DNA of 64,000 bases, taken from assembly GCA_009763385.1 (NCBI GenBank), contig VDCT01000863.1, positions 1 through 64,000 on the forward strand, in the 5' to 3' direction. Each line of letters begins with the position of its first letter. The first letter of the stretch is position 1. A program made the position numbers and the translations under genes. This DNA is from Coix lacryma-jobi var. lacryma-jobi (lineage: Eukaryota; Streptophyta; Magnoliopsida; Poales; Poaceae). The notes under the pieces were generated by a model. It was not told where the DNA came from. It was given only the letters and a program-made list of their open reading frames with translations, and made no database searches. Shown in pieces: positions 11,301 through 23,483 of this stretch.

Positions 11301-13292
11301 CTAAAATTGGAGTTGTCCGCGACTCCATGTCATCTCCAAGCTCCTGCAAAAGGTTAGTGACCGCACAATGCGAAACACAATGTATAGAATCATGTGCAGC
11401 AACACTAACATGTCGACAAAGCATAGTATAACAAGGAGCATCATTAGTATCACATAACGCAGCAGCAGTAGAAGTTGTAGCAAGAAAACACCTCCTTTTA
11501 ACTTAATCTCATTATTGTTAGCAATATTTGTTGGAGGTTTATTTTTATTTTTAATCTCTTTAGCATGTTTAATAATATCCGTAGGAGACAAAGGCAGCAA
11601 AGTAATTTTCTTGTCCTTATGTATGATAGTGTATGTATTAGTTCTACCATGGTGTAAAGCATCATTATCAAATTCCCATGGGCGACCTAACAAAATAGAA
11701 CAAGCTTGCATAGGGACAACATCAAAATCAGCAGTATCATGATAAGAGCCTGTGAAAAAGCTAATGCGTGCTGATTTAGTTACCTTAGTCATACCATTAT
11801 TATTGAACCATTGAAGTTTATATGGATACGAATGTTGTCGTGTGGTTAAGCCAAGCTTCTCAACCAAATCGAACTCACCAAGTTGTTGCAACTCCCGCTA
11901 TCAATGATGGTGAGAACACGACAACCCTGCACAATGAGATACATGTGGAACAAATTGTGGCGTTGGATCTTCATCTCTTCTTCTTCATGTCCCACACGTG
12001 TACTCAACACTCGCTGCACAAGAAGACTAGGATAATCCGCAGCAGCAGCCACAGAGTCAATGGTGATGGTCTCCTTGTCGTGATCGTCCTCGATGGAATC
12101 TGCAGCAATGTTAGCAGCAAGAGCTAAATCATCTTCAACATCACTAGTACTTACATATCCATCCTCGGTAGCAATGAAAGCACGACGACTGGGGCAATCC
12201 TTCATGACATGTCCCATGCCTTTGCATCGGTGGCAAATGATTGTAGAGCTAGACGAGGAAGATCTAGTAGAAGCACCCGAAGTGGCACCTTTCTTGAATT
12301 GTGGAATCTGCACACTAGACAATTTACTTACCTCGGAAGGTGTAGACGGCTGTGGTGCAGCAGGAAGCTTGGGCGTCTCCGGCTCGGAACGTTGCTGAAA
12401 AGTCCTCCCAGTGTTATACCTGAAAGGTTGGTGTTGTTTGCGTCCCCTGTACTTCTCGTTCAGCTTTAGAAGAGCAAGATGATATTAATTGGCTGAAACC
12501 TAGTCCAATTCTTTTGTAATCAAGAATATCCTGGATATCACGATTTAAACCACCAAAGAATCTAGCACTAGCATCATCATCATCTTCATGTATACCACAA
12601 CGTGCTAAACCAATAAGCAATTCTTGATAATATGCCTCTACTCCTTTATCACCTTGTTTTAAAGTTTGCAGTTTCAACGTAGATCACGTTGGTAATAAGG
12701 AGGAACAAAACGAGATTTCATGCGTTGCTTTAAGTATTCCAAGTTTGAGCCACAAGCAAGCAGCATTATTAGCATTGCAAAGATCACTCCACCAGAATAA
12801 AGCAAAATTAGTAAACTCACTAGTAGCAAGTCTAACTCTATGCTCAGCAGGAACATTATAAGAATCAAATTTTTGTTGAACAGTAAGTTTCCAATCTAAA
12901 TATGTCTCTGGATCCATATTACCAGCAAAGGAGGTAGGCTAAATTTAATTTAGCAAAAGGATCATTATTATTTTATTACCTCCCATACCGCGACGATTGA
13001 AGTTGAGGCGGCGACGAGGACCAGCATCAGCATCCACATCGTCATCACCAAAAGCATCCGCATCTTCGTCATCACGATTTGGTTGAGGGCGTTGCTCAAG
13101 CTGCGTAATGCGGTTGACCAGATTGTTCACGTTGCGTGTCAGCTCGGTCATAAGATTGCGTTGTTCATTCATGAATGTCGTAAGCTCGCCTTTGGACACG
13201 CACTCATTGAAGTCCGTCGGAATTCCTGCCATTGTTAGAAGATAGAAAAAATACAACAGCAAAGGATTATCCCTATCAACTAAAGGAACCAA
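11301..13292 (-). pseudogene. gag: Gypsy 3 gag and protease (broken)
   Basis: Reverse-strand gag in four shifted frames. 13292-12945 holds the N-terminus with a short coiled coil (LTRNVNNLVNRITQLEQ), an acidic DDEDADAFGDDD stretch and the NFNRRGMGGN segment. 12917-12684 has DPETYLDWKLTVQQKFD and FALFWWSDLC, typical of gypsy capsid. 12677-12414 has QGDKGVEAYYQELLIGL. 12322-11846 has the CCHC knuckle CHRCKGMGHVMKDC, then LTIIDSGSCNNLVS, the protease Asp. 11891-11301 continues protease (LLGRPWEFDNDALHHGRTN) and then stops. RT, RNase H and integrase are absent and the polypurine tract follows, so the loss is internal to the element. Lineage within Ty3/gypsy is not certain. Confidence 0.8.
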
Positions 13293-14568
13293 GTGGTGGT
13301 GGTAGAAGTGGAACTGGAATGCAAAATCACAGGCGGCTTACCACCGTCTTGCCTGTATTCTTACCAACGCCAAACAAGATCAAACCAAAGTGACGAAGCA
13401 ATCTGTTGTTGAGCGTGGGTAACAGTTGCAAGATAAACCTGTGCTGACAGAAGTATATGTGGAGCTATAGGTAGGCAAATATGACAGCAAGGATTAGCAA
13501 TTAACGAAAGCAGATTAGCAAAGTTCAATAAGTATCCAAAGCACAAGTCACAATTGCTGGCTAAGACGTGTGTGTAGACGTAGCGCAACAAGATGAAACA
13601 AAGAACGATGGAAAGAACTCACAGAACAAGCAAAGAATCTGAATTTTTTCTTTGTCCTGAATTTTCCCTTGATTTTCCAAAAAGGTACTAGTAGGAATCA
13701 AACTTTTTATTTTTTCACTATTTTTTTTATATTTTTCCTTGAACAAGGATCACAAAAGATGTAACCACAAAAATTGGCGCCTGCAACTGAGGTCGGATGT
13801 GGTCTACACAAAATCAGCAAGTTCTCTGAAAAGCGTGCTGAAACCTTGTCAATTTTTTTTATTTATTTTCCCGATTTTTTTTTGGCAATTTAGAGGGACC
13901 AAACAGGGCGAAGCCCAGTTTGGGTGAGGTCCAAACGGTGTCAAGAATCGCCACAAAAAATTTCAGATTTTTCGGACAAACGAGCGAAAAGTTATGTCTG
14001 TTTTACCGAATGTACCTCAAGTTATGTTTTTTCTGGAAGGCACACACAAAAATCGGCAGTAAGAGCAACTCGGCAGCGGCAGTTAAGGCAAAGCGACCCG
14101 AAACTCCAACACCGATCACAAGATCATGCGTCCTTGTGACTAACAACAGAAGGTAGATGCCAGATGATGTAAGGAGGGCTGCGATGCAGGCAAAATTAGA
14201 GCGGTTGGCAACCTGTCTAGGGTTTGCGCGGCGGCGAGAAATTACACAAGGCGGCTAGCGGGCAAGTCGAGGAATGTGGTGGCTTCGACTTGTTGTTTAG
14301 GACGAGGTGGATGGATGAGGATAGCGGCGAAAACAAAGAAACAGCAACGGGCACGATGAACTACGACGACGAACACAACCTAAACCAGCAACAAGACTCG
14401 ACCACGGACACAAACTCAACAAAGCGAATCTGAACGAAATTGCAAAGGCACAAAAGGCGATAGGACAGCGGAAATTGAAATATTTTTTGGCTTTTTGTGG
14501 ACTGTAGGTAATAACAAATATGAATCTAAGGGCAAACGAGATTATACCTCGCGGGAAACCTGAAAAAT
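13293..14568 (-). other. Gypsy 3 leader between primer site and gag
   Basis: About 1.3 kb of untranslated leader on the reverse strand. It has T-rich runs near 13640-13740 and 13850-13885. No conserved protein was recognised in either strand. Confidence 0.45.
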
Positions 14569-14577
14569 CCGATACCA
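14569..14577 (-). other. Gypsy 3 primer-binding site
   Basis: Reverse strand reads TGGTATCGG two bases inside the 5' LTR end. This agrees with the start of the initiator-Met tRNA complement (TGGTATCAGAGC) except for one base, and the match fades after nine bases. Confidence 0.6.
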
Positions 14578-14579
14578 AT

Positions 14580-15370
14580 TGATGAAGGACGGCCCGATCT
14601 TCCGTGAGGTAGCGATAGGTTCGATTGGTGGAGAACTCGACGTTGGCGATCCGGCTTCAAATCAGACACGATTCGAACCCTGCAACCGTTACACATGCTC
14701 CGTTGGTTATCAACAAGCACAACTTGATTGACCTCGCGCAAGAAGGCTAATCCTGCAAGCGAATCGAAGAACACAAGCAAGAAGGTAAAGCACGCAATCT
14801 GAAATTGCAGATATGAATATCACGAATATATTAGAGGGGTCAAGAACTCGGTTCCAAAGGACTAATCGACACAGTGGAGGAGATCAAGAACGGGGGCCCT
14901 GGATCACTGTAAAAGGATTTGTCACCACAGTTACAATGAACGATTCAGTTTCTCGGTGGAAAACTAAACTCAAAACAAAACCCAAGACCTAACGACGGCG
15001 GCGGCGGCTAAATATAGGGTTTAGGTCGTCGCCCCTGCTGGACGCGCCCCCTAATGGGCTCCAAGACGATACACGGCCCAACGGACCAAAATACGGTGAC
15101 GCAGCACCCTGGCAGATTCTGGACGCTGACTTGTTTCGACGATTCCCGTTGACTCCGGACGTATTTTGACGTGATTCCAAAGCCATTGGTTAGCTTATCA
15201 AATTATCTTTCCAAGCATATCTGGTCGTCGAAAACGGAGTCCGTATGCATCCGGGGCGTTGATTTTACTCGGGACTGCTCCTGAATTCCGAGGGTGACGT
15301 GAAAACTGAGTTGGAGTCGGATTGCAACTGGGAAAGACCATGGCGTCGAGTGCAATTGGCGATGTCCACA
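14580..15370 (-). repeat. Gypsy 3 5' LTR (right copy)
   Basis: Second copy of the 0.8-kb LTR, next to the primer-binding site as expected for the 5' LTR of a reverse-strand element. The same TATA-like CTATATTTAG is at 15008-15017. Confidence 0.88.
15008..15017 (-). promoter_or_regulatory. Gypsy 3 5' LTR TATA-like box
   Basis: CTATATTTAG on the reverse strand between CCTAAACC and a GCCGCCGCC run, present at the same place in both LTRs (10865-10874 in the other). Placement inside the LTR suits the element promoter; no transcript evidence. Confidence 0.45.
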
Positions 15371-15757
15371 TCGGATGTCCTCTTCACTGTGTCACTGATG
15401 TGTGTTCGATGGTGTAAGGTTCGATGGTGGAAAAACCCAAACCCTGTCTGCATCGAACGCGTCCGGTGTGTGTGAGCATACGGACGCAGGCAGCGTCCGA
15501 TGCGACTGGTTTCGCACGGTTTCGTCCGCGGTTCGTTCGTTGTCGGTTTTAATTTCCGGCATTTGCGTTGGGTTCCTAGAGTCGTGTAGTGTCTCGCTGT
15601 GCTTCTTGGAAGCATCCACCCTACATTTAGGGTCGTGGACATTATTCAAGCTCTAGGCTTGCTGTGGGGTGACTTCTGGGACAGTGGCTAGAAGTTTCTG
15701 AGAGGAAATTTTAAAGCTCCATTCACCCCCCCCCTCTGGTCGCTTTCCGGTCCTTCA
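15371..15757 (+). repeat. Copia C 5' LTR, last 0.39 kb only
   Basis: Matches the end of the 3' LTR (about 25165-25549) including GCGTCCGATGCGACTG, the ATCCACCCTACATTTAGGGTCGTGGACATTATTC-type segment and the final CCGGTCCTTCA. The first 1.66 kb is missing: the gypsy 3 LTR sits directly at its left edge. Confidence 0.85.
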
Positions 15758-15759
15758 AA

Positions 15760-15772
15760 TTGGTATCGGAGC
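15760..15772 (+). other. Copia C primer-binding site
   Basis: TTGGTATCGGAGC starts two bases after the LTR end. TGGTATCRGAGC is complementary to the 3' end of plant initiator-Met tRNA and is the usual primer site of Sireviruses. Confidence 0.85.
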
Positions 15773-15821
15773 GGGTTAAGGATCTCTTCTACCTTAATCA
15801 GTTTCCGATCCTAAGGGCGAC

Positions 15822-18591
15822 ATGGATCGAGGGAATGGCAAGGCTCCCTACTTCGATGGGATGAACTACTCCTATTGGAAGATTCAGATGCGTGCTTATC
15901 TCAATAGCATCGGATCTTCTATCTGGGAGATATGCGAGGATGCTGATTACGTGGTTCTTGCGGCTCGAGTTGGTCAGCACCAAATTGACCAACATGAGGC
16001 CAACTCTAAGGCCCGTAACGCGCTTTTGGCCAACCTCTCTCTTCCTGAGTTCGAGCGTGTCTCTGAGCTTGAGACGGCACGAGAGATCTGGGTGAAGCTT
16101 CAGAGCTATCACGAGGGGACCGCTCAGGTCAAGACCAGACTCTTCGAGACGTACAAGCGTGAGTACGAGAACTTTGTTCAGTTGGAGGGAGAGACGATTG
16201 ACGCTATGTTCGCTCGTTTCCAAACGATTGTGAACAAGATGCGTGCCAATCGGCCAACCTACCCTATGACGATCATGAGAGGGCACTCAAGTTGCTATAC
16301 GCCCTGGATCGGAGGGTATGGGAGTTGAAGGTGTCGACCATCATTGAGTCTGCTGCTTACGACACCCTCACCGTGGATGAGCTATTTAGCAAGCTCAAGT
16401 CCACCGAGATCGATCACTTGACTCAGGCCAAGCTGAAGAACCCATCTTCACATTCCATGGCTTTGGTCTCAGGCAAGGGTGGATCGACTCTTTCCGCTGA
16501 CGCTTCACCACCTCTCTTTGCTTTGTCTTCTTTGCTTTCAGTGACTGAGGAGTAGGTGGAGGCGTTGGACGATGACGAGCTCGCCCTCATCATCACCCGG
16601 TTCTCGCGGTTTCCACAACAACAACCGCTTGAATCGCGCGGCGTGGTGGCACACGTGAGGGCTGCTACAGATGTGGAGATCCGGATCACTTTATCGCGAA
16701 TTGCCCCAAGCGCGACAAGTCCTTCCCCGACAAGAACATGCAACTCCAGGCGCAAGGGCAAGCCTAAGAACAAGGCCGGGAAGAAGAAGAAGGGCGGCTA
16801 CCGCCGAGAGGACATGGAGAAGGCCTTCGACGCCAGCAAGCGTGCCTTCCTCGCCACTTTCAGCGATGGCGAGAGGTCCTCCGACGGCGACTCCAGCGAC
16901 GATGGGTCCGAGCACAAGACTGAAGGACGCTTCACCAGACTTTGCTTCTTCGGCAAATCCTCTGAGACCTTTGCACCATGGCCTTGGACGGAGAGGACTG
17001 CAAACGCCAAGACAAGGATGTCGGCACCGACGACGACGATGCTTTTGAGGTATCATCCTCTCCTTATCGAGCGTCTTACCGGTGAGCGTGATTCCCTTGC
17101 CGATATAGTCCTAGGTCAGGATAAGAACCTCAAGCGAGCTATCCGAGAGCGTAATGAGTTTAAGGCTAAGATGAATGAGGCGCTTAAGGAGATTGAGTTC
17201 GTTAGGTCCGAGGTGAAGGTCACTGACGAGGAGGAGTGTGAGGAATGCACGATGCATATGACAAACTTTGCCACCCTGCAAACCAAGTATGCCTCTTTGA
17301 TTGAGGTGTGTATGATGAGCTAAAGAGTAGGCTAGACTTTGTGGGTGATTGCAAAGAGTGTCCCTCCCTGAAGAAGGAGATAGAGGAGGTGAAGGCGAGG
17401 CCTTCTTTGCTGGGTGCTGTGCAAGCTTTGTCCTAGCTTGCGAACTGTTGGTTGGAACAGAGCAGTAGTATGCTGCAAGTTTTGCTGAAGCAGCATGCAA
17501 GTGATGAAGGCCAGCTCAGTTAGCACCTTATCCGCTCCTTGTGAGTGATGCGTGGGGATGGAGCTTGAGATTTCCAACTGTCGGCATGACAGGATGCAAA
17601 CCGAGGAAGAGAACACATACCTTCGGTCCATCCTGAGTTGTGGTGTCATGCAATGGGCCATAGTTGGGCATGATGATCAGTCAGTTCAAGAGGGGAACTG
17701 ATTGCTCGAGAGTTGGCTTCGAGTCAGGTGGGAAGAGAGTTAGCACCTTTGGGAAGATTGGTGAGTTTAGTGGAGTGAACCCTAGTGAGGAGCTATCCAC
17801 TATCCCTAAGCTCATCAAGATCAGCCCACCTGAACCTCTCAAGCCTATTACCAAGGATGGGATCCTTGATGAACCTCCCAAGGCTCCACCTCGCAAGCAA
17901 GTGTGGGTTCCCAAACCTAATCATCTTAGGAACACACTTGACACCCTTCCTGATGTCTCTAGTGATCCCCTTCCGAAGGCAAGCAGCCGGCTAGAGTGAA
18001 CAACCCTCGTAACCATAGAAACCAACAACCCAAGAGAGTGGTGAGGTTTGAGTGAGTGCGAGTACTGTCACCGTGAGGGTCACCTAGCTGAGTTTTGCTT
18101 TCGGAGGAAGAGAGATGCTAGGAAGGAGTTGAGCTGACAACAACCAGGCCAGTCACCACCCTCTCCATGGTGTGCAGGTCGGGGAGTTTAGAGGCAGGGC
18201 ACTAGGCCTGAGGAGCATCCCCTCAGGCAACTAGGCGCCAGCAGCTAGACCACAGGGTGGTGGTCGTGCCCGTCGCGGTTCCGTCGTCCTCAATACGATC
18301 TGGAGCCGAGTGTAAGAGGCTTTGCTGCTCAGTCCCATAGCGGACCACCGTTTCGTTATGGTGGTCATCGCTTTGCTCAGATGGACAGTAGGTAAGTTGG
18401 AGGTTTTTGTTCCATAGCGACCACCCTTTCAGGTTGGTGGTGATCGCTATCCACCCATGGGACGAGGACAGTTTGGTGTTGCTACTAACACTCTTTCTGG
18501 CCTATGACACAGCACTGGTATCTTCTCAGTATACTAACCCCAGTGTTGTGCCATATGCTCTTCCTGCCTTTCTATTGATGCAGAACTTCGG
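15822..18591 (+). pseudogene. gag: Copia C gag (broken)
   Basis: The start at 15822 (MDRGNGKAPYFDGMNYSYWK) fits copia Gag: the N-terminal YFDGxNYxxWK motif opens the UBN2-type capsid domain, which runs on through AREIWVKLQSYHEG and FETYKREYENF. A shift near 16262 ends the first frame; 16292-16555 continues it. A first CCHC knuckle, CYRCGDPDHFIANC, is readable at 16663-16704 in a third frame. A Lys/Arg-rich stretch (NKAGKKKKGGYRRED) follows in 16556-17323. A second knuckle region matching copia A is near 18050-18110, with the frame broken at 18055. Two knuckles in one Gag make it longer than most copia Gags. Many of the differences from copia A are single-base losses. Confidence 0.85.
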
Positions 18592-21500
18592 TTGGAGAAA
18601 ATGTGGCTTATGGATTCCGGGTGTTCGTGCCACATGACCGGAAACAAGGAATGGTTCTCCAGCCTTAGCCGCGTGATGCACAAGGAGTACGTCACTTTTG
18701 GTGATAATAGTCGAGGTAAGTGTTTCTCTGGAGCTATCCGGCTCAATGAGAGTTTTGTCCTTAAGGATGTTGCTCTGGTTCTAACTTGCACTATAATTGC
18801 TTTCTGTTTCCAACTTCTTGAGGATGATTTGATGTTCGCTTTAAGAAGGTTTGAGTCGTGTCTAGACCCTCGGGGGAGATCTGTTTGTTGGATTGTTCCC
18901 TTTGGCCGTGTTTTCAGAGCCGATTTTTCTCGTTCTTTTGGCTCCTAGATGTTGATGGCTGGTCCTTCTTCTGATGTGGAAGTGGATAGGAGGCTCTGTC
19001 ACTTGAGTTTTGACTTGCTTGCAAGACTTAGCTCACCTTGGCTTAATCCAAGGATTGCCCAAACTTAAGTTTCAGAAGGACCTTGTTTGCCATCCTGTCG
19101 TCACGGGAAGATGGTTGCTGCTTCTCACCCACCTGTTAATCATGTGATGACTAGGCGACCCGGCGAGCTTTTAGACATGGACACAGTTGTCGTCCAGCTC
19201 GCTGCTCAGCGGGTGGAAAGTGTACGTTCTAGTGATCGTGACGATTTTCGAGGTACTCTTGGTATTCTTCATGGAGGGTAAGGATGAAGCATTTCCTTTT
19301 GCTCATGATTTGATTTTGAGGTTGAAAACTGAGTTTCCCACTGATACCATTAGAGCTATTCGTAGTGATAATGTACTAAGTTTGATAATCCCAGTTGCCT
19401 CTTTCTGTCTTCTAATGGAATCGAGCATCAGTTCTTCTCCTTATGTCCCCCAGCAAAACGTGTTGTGTTGAGCGCAAGAACCGGACCTTGTTGAGATGGC
19501 CAGGACGATGCTCGATAGCATAGGACTCCTAGGCGGTTTTGGGCCGAGGCGATCAACACCGCTTGCCATGTTGCAAATCGTATCTTCTTCGAGCTTTTAT
19601 GAAGAAGACTTTTTATGAGTTGCGTTTTGGACGTATACCCAAGGTATCTCATTTCATGTGTTGGTTGTAAGTGCTTTATCCTGAAGCAAGACAATTTGGA
19701 TAAGTTTGAATCTCGCTCTGCTGATGGCATGTTTCTTGGTTATGCTTCGCATTCGCGCGCTTATCGAGTTCTTAACCTTGAAAACTAACCGGATAGTGGA
19801 GACCTGTGAGGTCACATTCGACGAGACTATGCCTTGTGTCTCTTCTGCTTTTGATGTTGCAGGAGAGAACAGGAGCTGGGAGAGACTATCTTTGTGGAGG
19901 AGGAGCAGGAGAATGCCGTGGGGAATCCCGATGGTGACGCAAACATCACTGGCCACCGCTGCCCCCGTCGACCCTGCGATGACTACTTCAGCTCGAGGAC
20001 CGATCCCACAACTTCTTCTTCTTGGGGTCCTCTGGAGCCACCTCTCCAGCAAGCACCGGCTGCACCTGAGAGAGCGACAGCATCTGGCGAGGGGGAGGCT
20101 ACTTCGGCGAGGCAAGCGCCCGAAGCGTTCAGCATGTTCACCCTCCACAGCAGATGATCGGCGGCATCGACCAGCGAGTCACGCGTCACGAGTCCGAGCG
20201 TATGAAATCTCTCACTTTGCTCATTCTGCATTCGTTGCTTCTTTTGAGCCCAAAGATGTTGGACACGCACTTTCTGATCCTAACTGTGGTCAATGCCATG
20301 CATGAGGAGTTAGAAAACTTTGAGCGAAACCGAGTTTGACCCAGTTCCACCTCCACCAGAATGCCACCCTATAGGTACCAAATGGGTTTCAAGAACAAAG
20401 AGGGTGAGGATGGGATGGTAGTGAGAAAAGCTAGGCTAGTAGCTCAGGGTTTTTGCCAAAAAGAGGGGATAGATTATGAGGAAACCTTTGCCCCTGTAGC
20501 CCGTTTAGAAGCCATTAGAATCCTTCTAGCCTTTGCTGCTTCGAAGGTTTTAAGCTGTATCAGATGGATGTTAAGAGTGCCTTTCTGAATGGGTATATAG
20601 AGGAAGAGGTTTACGTTAGGCAACCCCCAGGTTTCGAGGATCCCAAGTTCCAAACCATGTTTATAAACTTTCAAAAGCTTTGTATGGTTTGAAACAAGCC
20701 CCGAGAGCGTGGTACGATCGTTGAAAACCTTTTTACTCTCCAAGGGTTTTAAAATGGGACGGGTCGATAGAACTTTCTTTCTCCTCAAGCAAGGCAATGA
20801 TACTTTGTTAGTCAGATTTACGTGGATGACATCATCTTTGGTGGCTCTTCTCATGCTCTTGTTGCAAAGTTTCAGATACTATGAGCAGGAGTTCGAGATG
20901 AGTATGATGGGCGAGTTGACTTTCTTCCTCAGGATGCAAATAAGCAAACCCGGGACGGGACTTTTGTGCGTCAAGGGAAATACACTAAGGACATCCTGAA
21001 GAAGTTCGACATGGGCGAGGCCAAGCCTCCTACAACGCCCATGCCGACGACTGCGGCGATGGATGCAGACCAAGACGGAGAGCCAGTTGACCAGAAGGAG
21101 TACAGGAGCATGATTGGCTCGCTCCGTACCTGACGGCTACGAGGCCCGATATACAGTTCACTGTGTGTCTGTGCGCTCATTTTCAGGCGTCCCCTCGGAC
21201 TTCCCACAAGCAGGCGGTTAAGCGCATCATGAGGTATCTTCGATACACTCCTGAGTTCGGACTTTGGTATTCTTCCTCTTCGAACCTCTCGCTTTGTGGT
21301 TATTCCGATGCGGATTTTGCGGCTGTCGGCTTGAGCGCAAGTCTACTTCTGGGACTTGTAAATTTCTTGGCTCTTCCTTGGTTTCGTGGTCTTCTCGCAA
21401 GCAGTCGAACGTAGCCCAGTCTACCACAGAAGCCGAGTATGTTGCCGCTGCCTCTTGTGCTTCGCAACTTTTATGGATGGTTGCTACTTTGCGTGATTTT

Positions 21501-21760
21501 GGTCTAGATTTCAGTCGGGTCCCTTTGCTGTGCGATATCACTTCTGCCATTAGTGTGGCAAAGAACCCTGTTCTTCACTCCAAGACCAAAACACATCGAT
21601 GTTCGCTTTCACTTTCTTCGTGATCACTATGAGAAAGGCGACATTGATCTAAGGCATGTAGACACCCATAACCAGGTTGCGGATATTTTCACCAAGCCTT
21701 TGATCTCTCAACTTTTGCTAGGTTGAGAGTGAGCTTGGTGTGTGTTTCCCCTTCACCAAG
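18592..21760 (+). pseudogene. pol: Copia C pol: protease, integrase, RT, RNase H (broken)
   Basis: Protease begins MWLMDSGCSCHMTG (18592 frame). The GAG-pre-integrase region follows near 18970-19100, then integrase with HPPVNHVMTRRPGELLDMDT and broken core motifs to about 19660. Linker 19800-20160 is acidic and Pro rich. RT: VRKARLVAQGF and EGIDYEETFAPVARLEAIRILLAFAAS (20361-20588 frame), then a YVDD-type motif at about 20818-20835, split by a one-base loss. RNase H: KSTSGTCKFLGSSLVSWSS and VAQSTTEAEYVAAA (21264-21623), then HVDTHNQVADIFTKP-type residues to about 21760. At least ten shifts; inactive. In order and motifs it is a standard copia pol. Confidence 0.88.
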
Positions 21761-22975
21761 ACTAACTTTCTGATCCTTTTATTCTTGGGTCTTGAGTCCT
21801 TTTAGTTTAGTTTTGGCTCCGATTCTGACTTCATCATGTGTTCATCTTGCATTTTCAAGCTTCATGTCTATATTTTGAGAATGAATCTATGCTCTAATTA
21901 GTGTATGCTTCGATGATATATGATGATGCTTGTAGCTTAGGCTCTTTTTGATCACTAATACATGTTGTGAGCTAAGCTATTTATCAGAATGATGAACATG
22001 CTTAATAAACTTAAAACTTGAATACATGTTCACCATTGAGATTGGCAACTAGCATGTGTAGGATGTGTTGAGGTCACTGAGCTATTTCATATATGCTAGG
22101 TTGCTATGTCTCTAGTTCTGAGTCTTTCACTTGCTTGGATTGTTCATATTCTGCTTAAAATGAACCAAGTTGTAGTGAATTGAAAAGATCGAGATGGGAT
22201 TGCTTTGTCAGCACATCACGGTATCGAGACTGTTCCTCATTGCACATTGAGTTAAACTTGAGCCGTGTAGTGTAAGACCGAAACCGATGCTTTAAGCTTC
22301 TGATTGCATATGCATAGGCTTAGCTCGGTTGAAAAGTTAGGCAATGACAAGCTTTCAACCTCTCGCAATCACATGCTATTTTAAACTTGTGTTAATAACC
22401 GCTGCAAAATTCTCCGATAAAATCTGTAAAACACAAGTCTATGTCTTTCTATAGCATGATGATTGAACTTTGCTAGGGGTAGTTCACCTTGCATACATGT
22501 TTTAGCACTTGTTTGACTTCCTGTCTATACATGTTTAGTGCTATTTAATGGTGAAACCTCTTTCAGAATGGCCTTAAAACTGCTCACATGGCTTATGCAT
22601 TCATTTCTTGTATTTGGTGATCAGTTTGAGCCTTTGCTAGCACTTGTGTTGTGTTGCTATGTAGTCGGATCAGCACTCTTTAGAGCATTTATTCACTCTT
22701 TCGAGTATATACCTGAAGCTACTAACACGCATTTTTGACTCATATGCATGTGTCTGACTCCGATAGGCTTGACCTTCGCTCCGTTTGACTTACTTGAGCT
22801 CCTCTTCTTTTTCTTTTGATTGCAAATTGCCCCCAAGGGGGAGATGTTTGTCCAAGGGGGAGATTTTGTGAAAATGTGTCTTTTGTGGTGACAATTTGCA
22901 AATTATGCTTCACTTGTTGAGGGGGAGTTCTGATTTCTTTGATGATCATGTTTTTCATTTGGTATCGATCGTTTC

Positions 22976-23365
22976 AGCTAGTTGTGTCGAGCCTCTGTGC
23001 CTCTGTCTTGAGGGACTAGCTGTTTTCATCTAGCTTTGATGAGTCTTGATTAGTATCTGGCCTACTGCTGGTTGTGTTGAGCCTCTGTGCCTCTATCTTG
23101 AGGGACTAGCAGTAGCTGCTTCTAGTGCAGTTCTCAGTTGTTTTTGAGCTTTCAGCTAGTGGTGTTGAGCCCGTTCTGCCTCTTCTTGAGGACTAGCTTG
23201 TCTTTGACTTGGTTGCGTCGAGCCGTTGCCCATGTCTTTGGGAACCAAGTTTTGTGCTCTGATTTTGATCAAGTTTTGCTCCTTGATGAGTTGTTGCTCC
23301 GATCTCTTGCTTGGTTGTGTCGAACCGTTGCCCATGTCTTTGGGGACCAAGTTTTGCTTACTTTG
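22976..23365 (+). repeat. Copia C: five hairpins upstream of the polypurine tract
   Basis: Five related units of 45-50 bases, at about 22976, 23058, 23153, 23209 and 23308. Three have the stem GCTAGT/ACTAGC or a close form around a GTTGAGCC...TCTTGAGGG loop; two have the stem CTTGGT/ACCAAG around GTCGAGCC...CCCATGTCTTTGGG. Stems differ between the two groups but pair within each unit, which suggests that the folded form matters. Confidence 0.75.
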
Positions 23366-23483
23366 AGCTGTTCTTCTTTGGCCTTTTCTTTGCTTTTGGA
23401 CATCTCAAGTAAAGTTTTCTCCTTCTACCTATTTCTGCTTTCTTTTATTTTTTGGTTACGTTACTATGAGTTGACGATGCACT

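Larger units (their letters stand above)
10424..15370 (-). mobile_element. Gypsy 3: short LTR element with gag and protease only
   Basis: Two direct repeats of about 0.8 kb (10424-11230 and 14580-15370) bound a 3.3-kb interior holding gag and protease on the reverse strand and no reverse transcriptase. In element orientation the LTRs begin TG(A/T)GGACATCGCC and end CCTTCATCA. A TGGTATCGG primer site lies inside the right LTR and a purine run AAGAAGGGGAGGATGA lies inside the left LTR, both where they should be. The element therefore looks complete in structure but cannot move without another element's enzymes. Flanking sequences do not form a target duplication (AGAAG left, TCGGA right). Confidence 0.85.
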
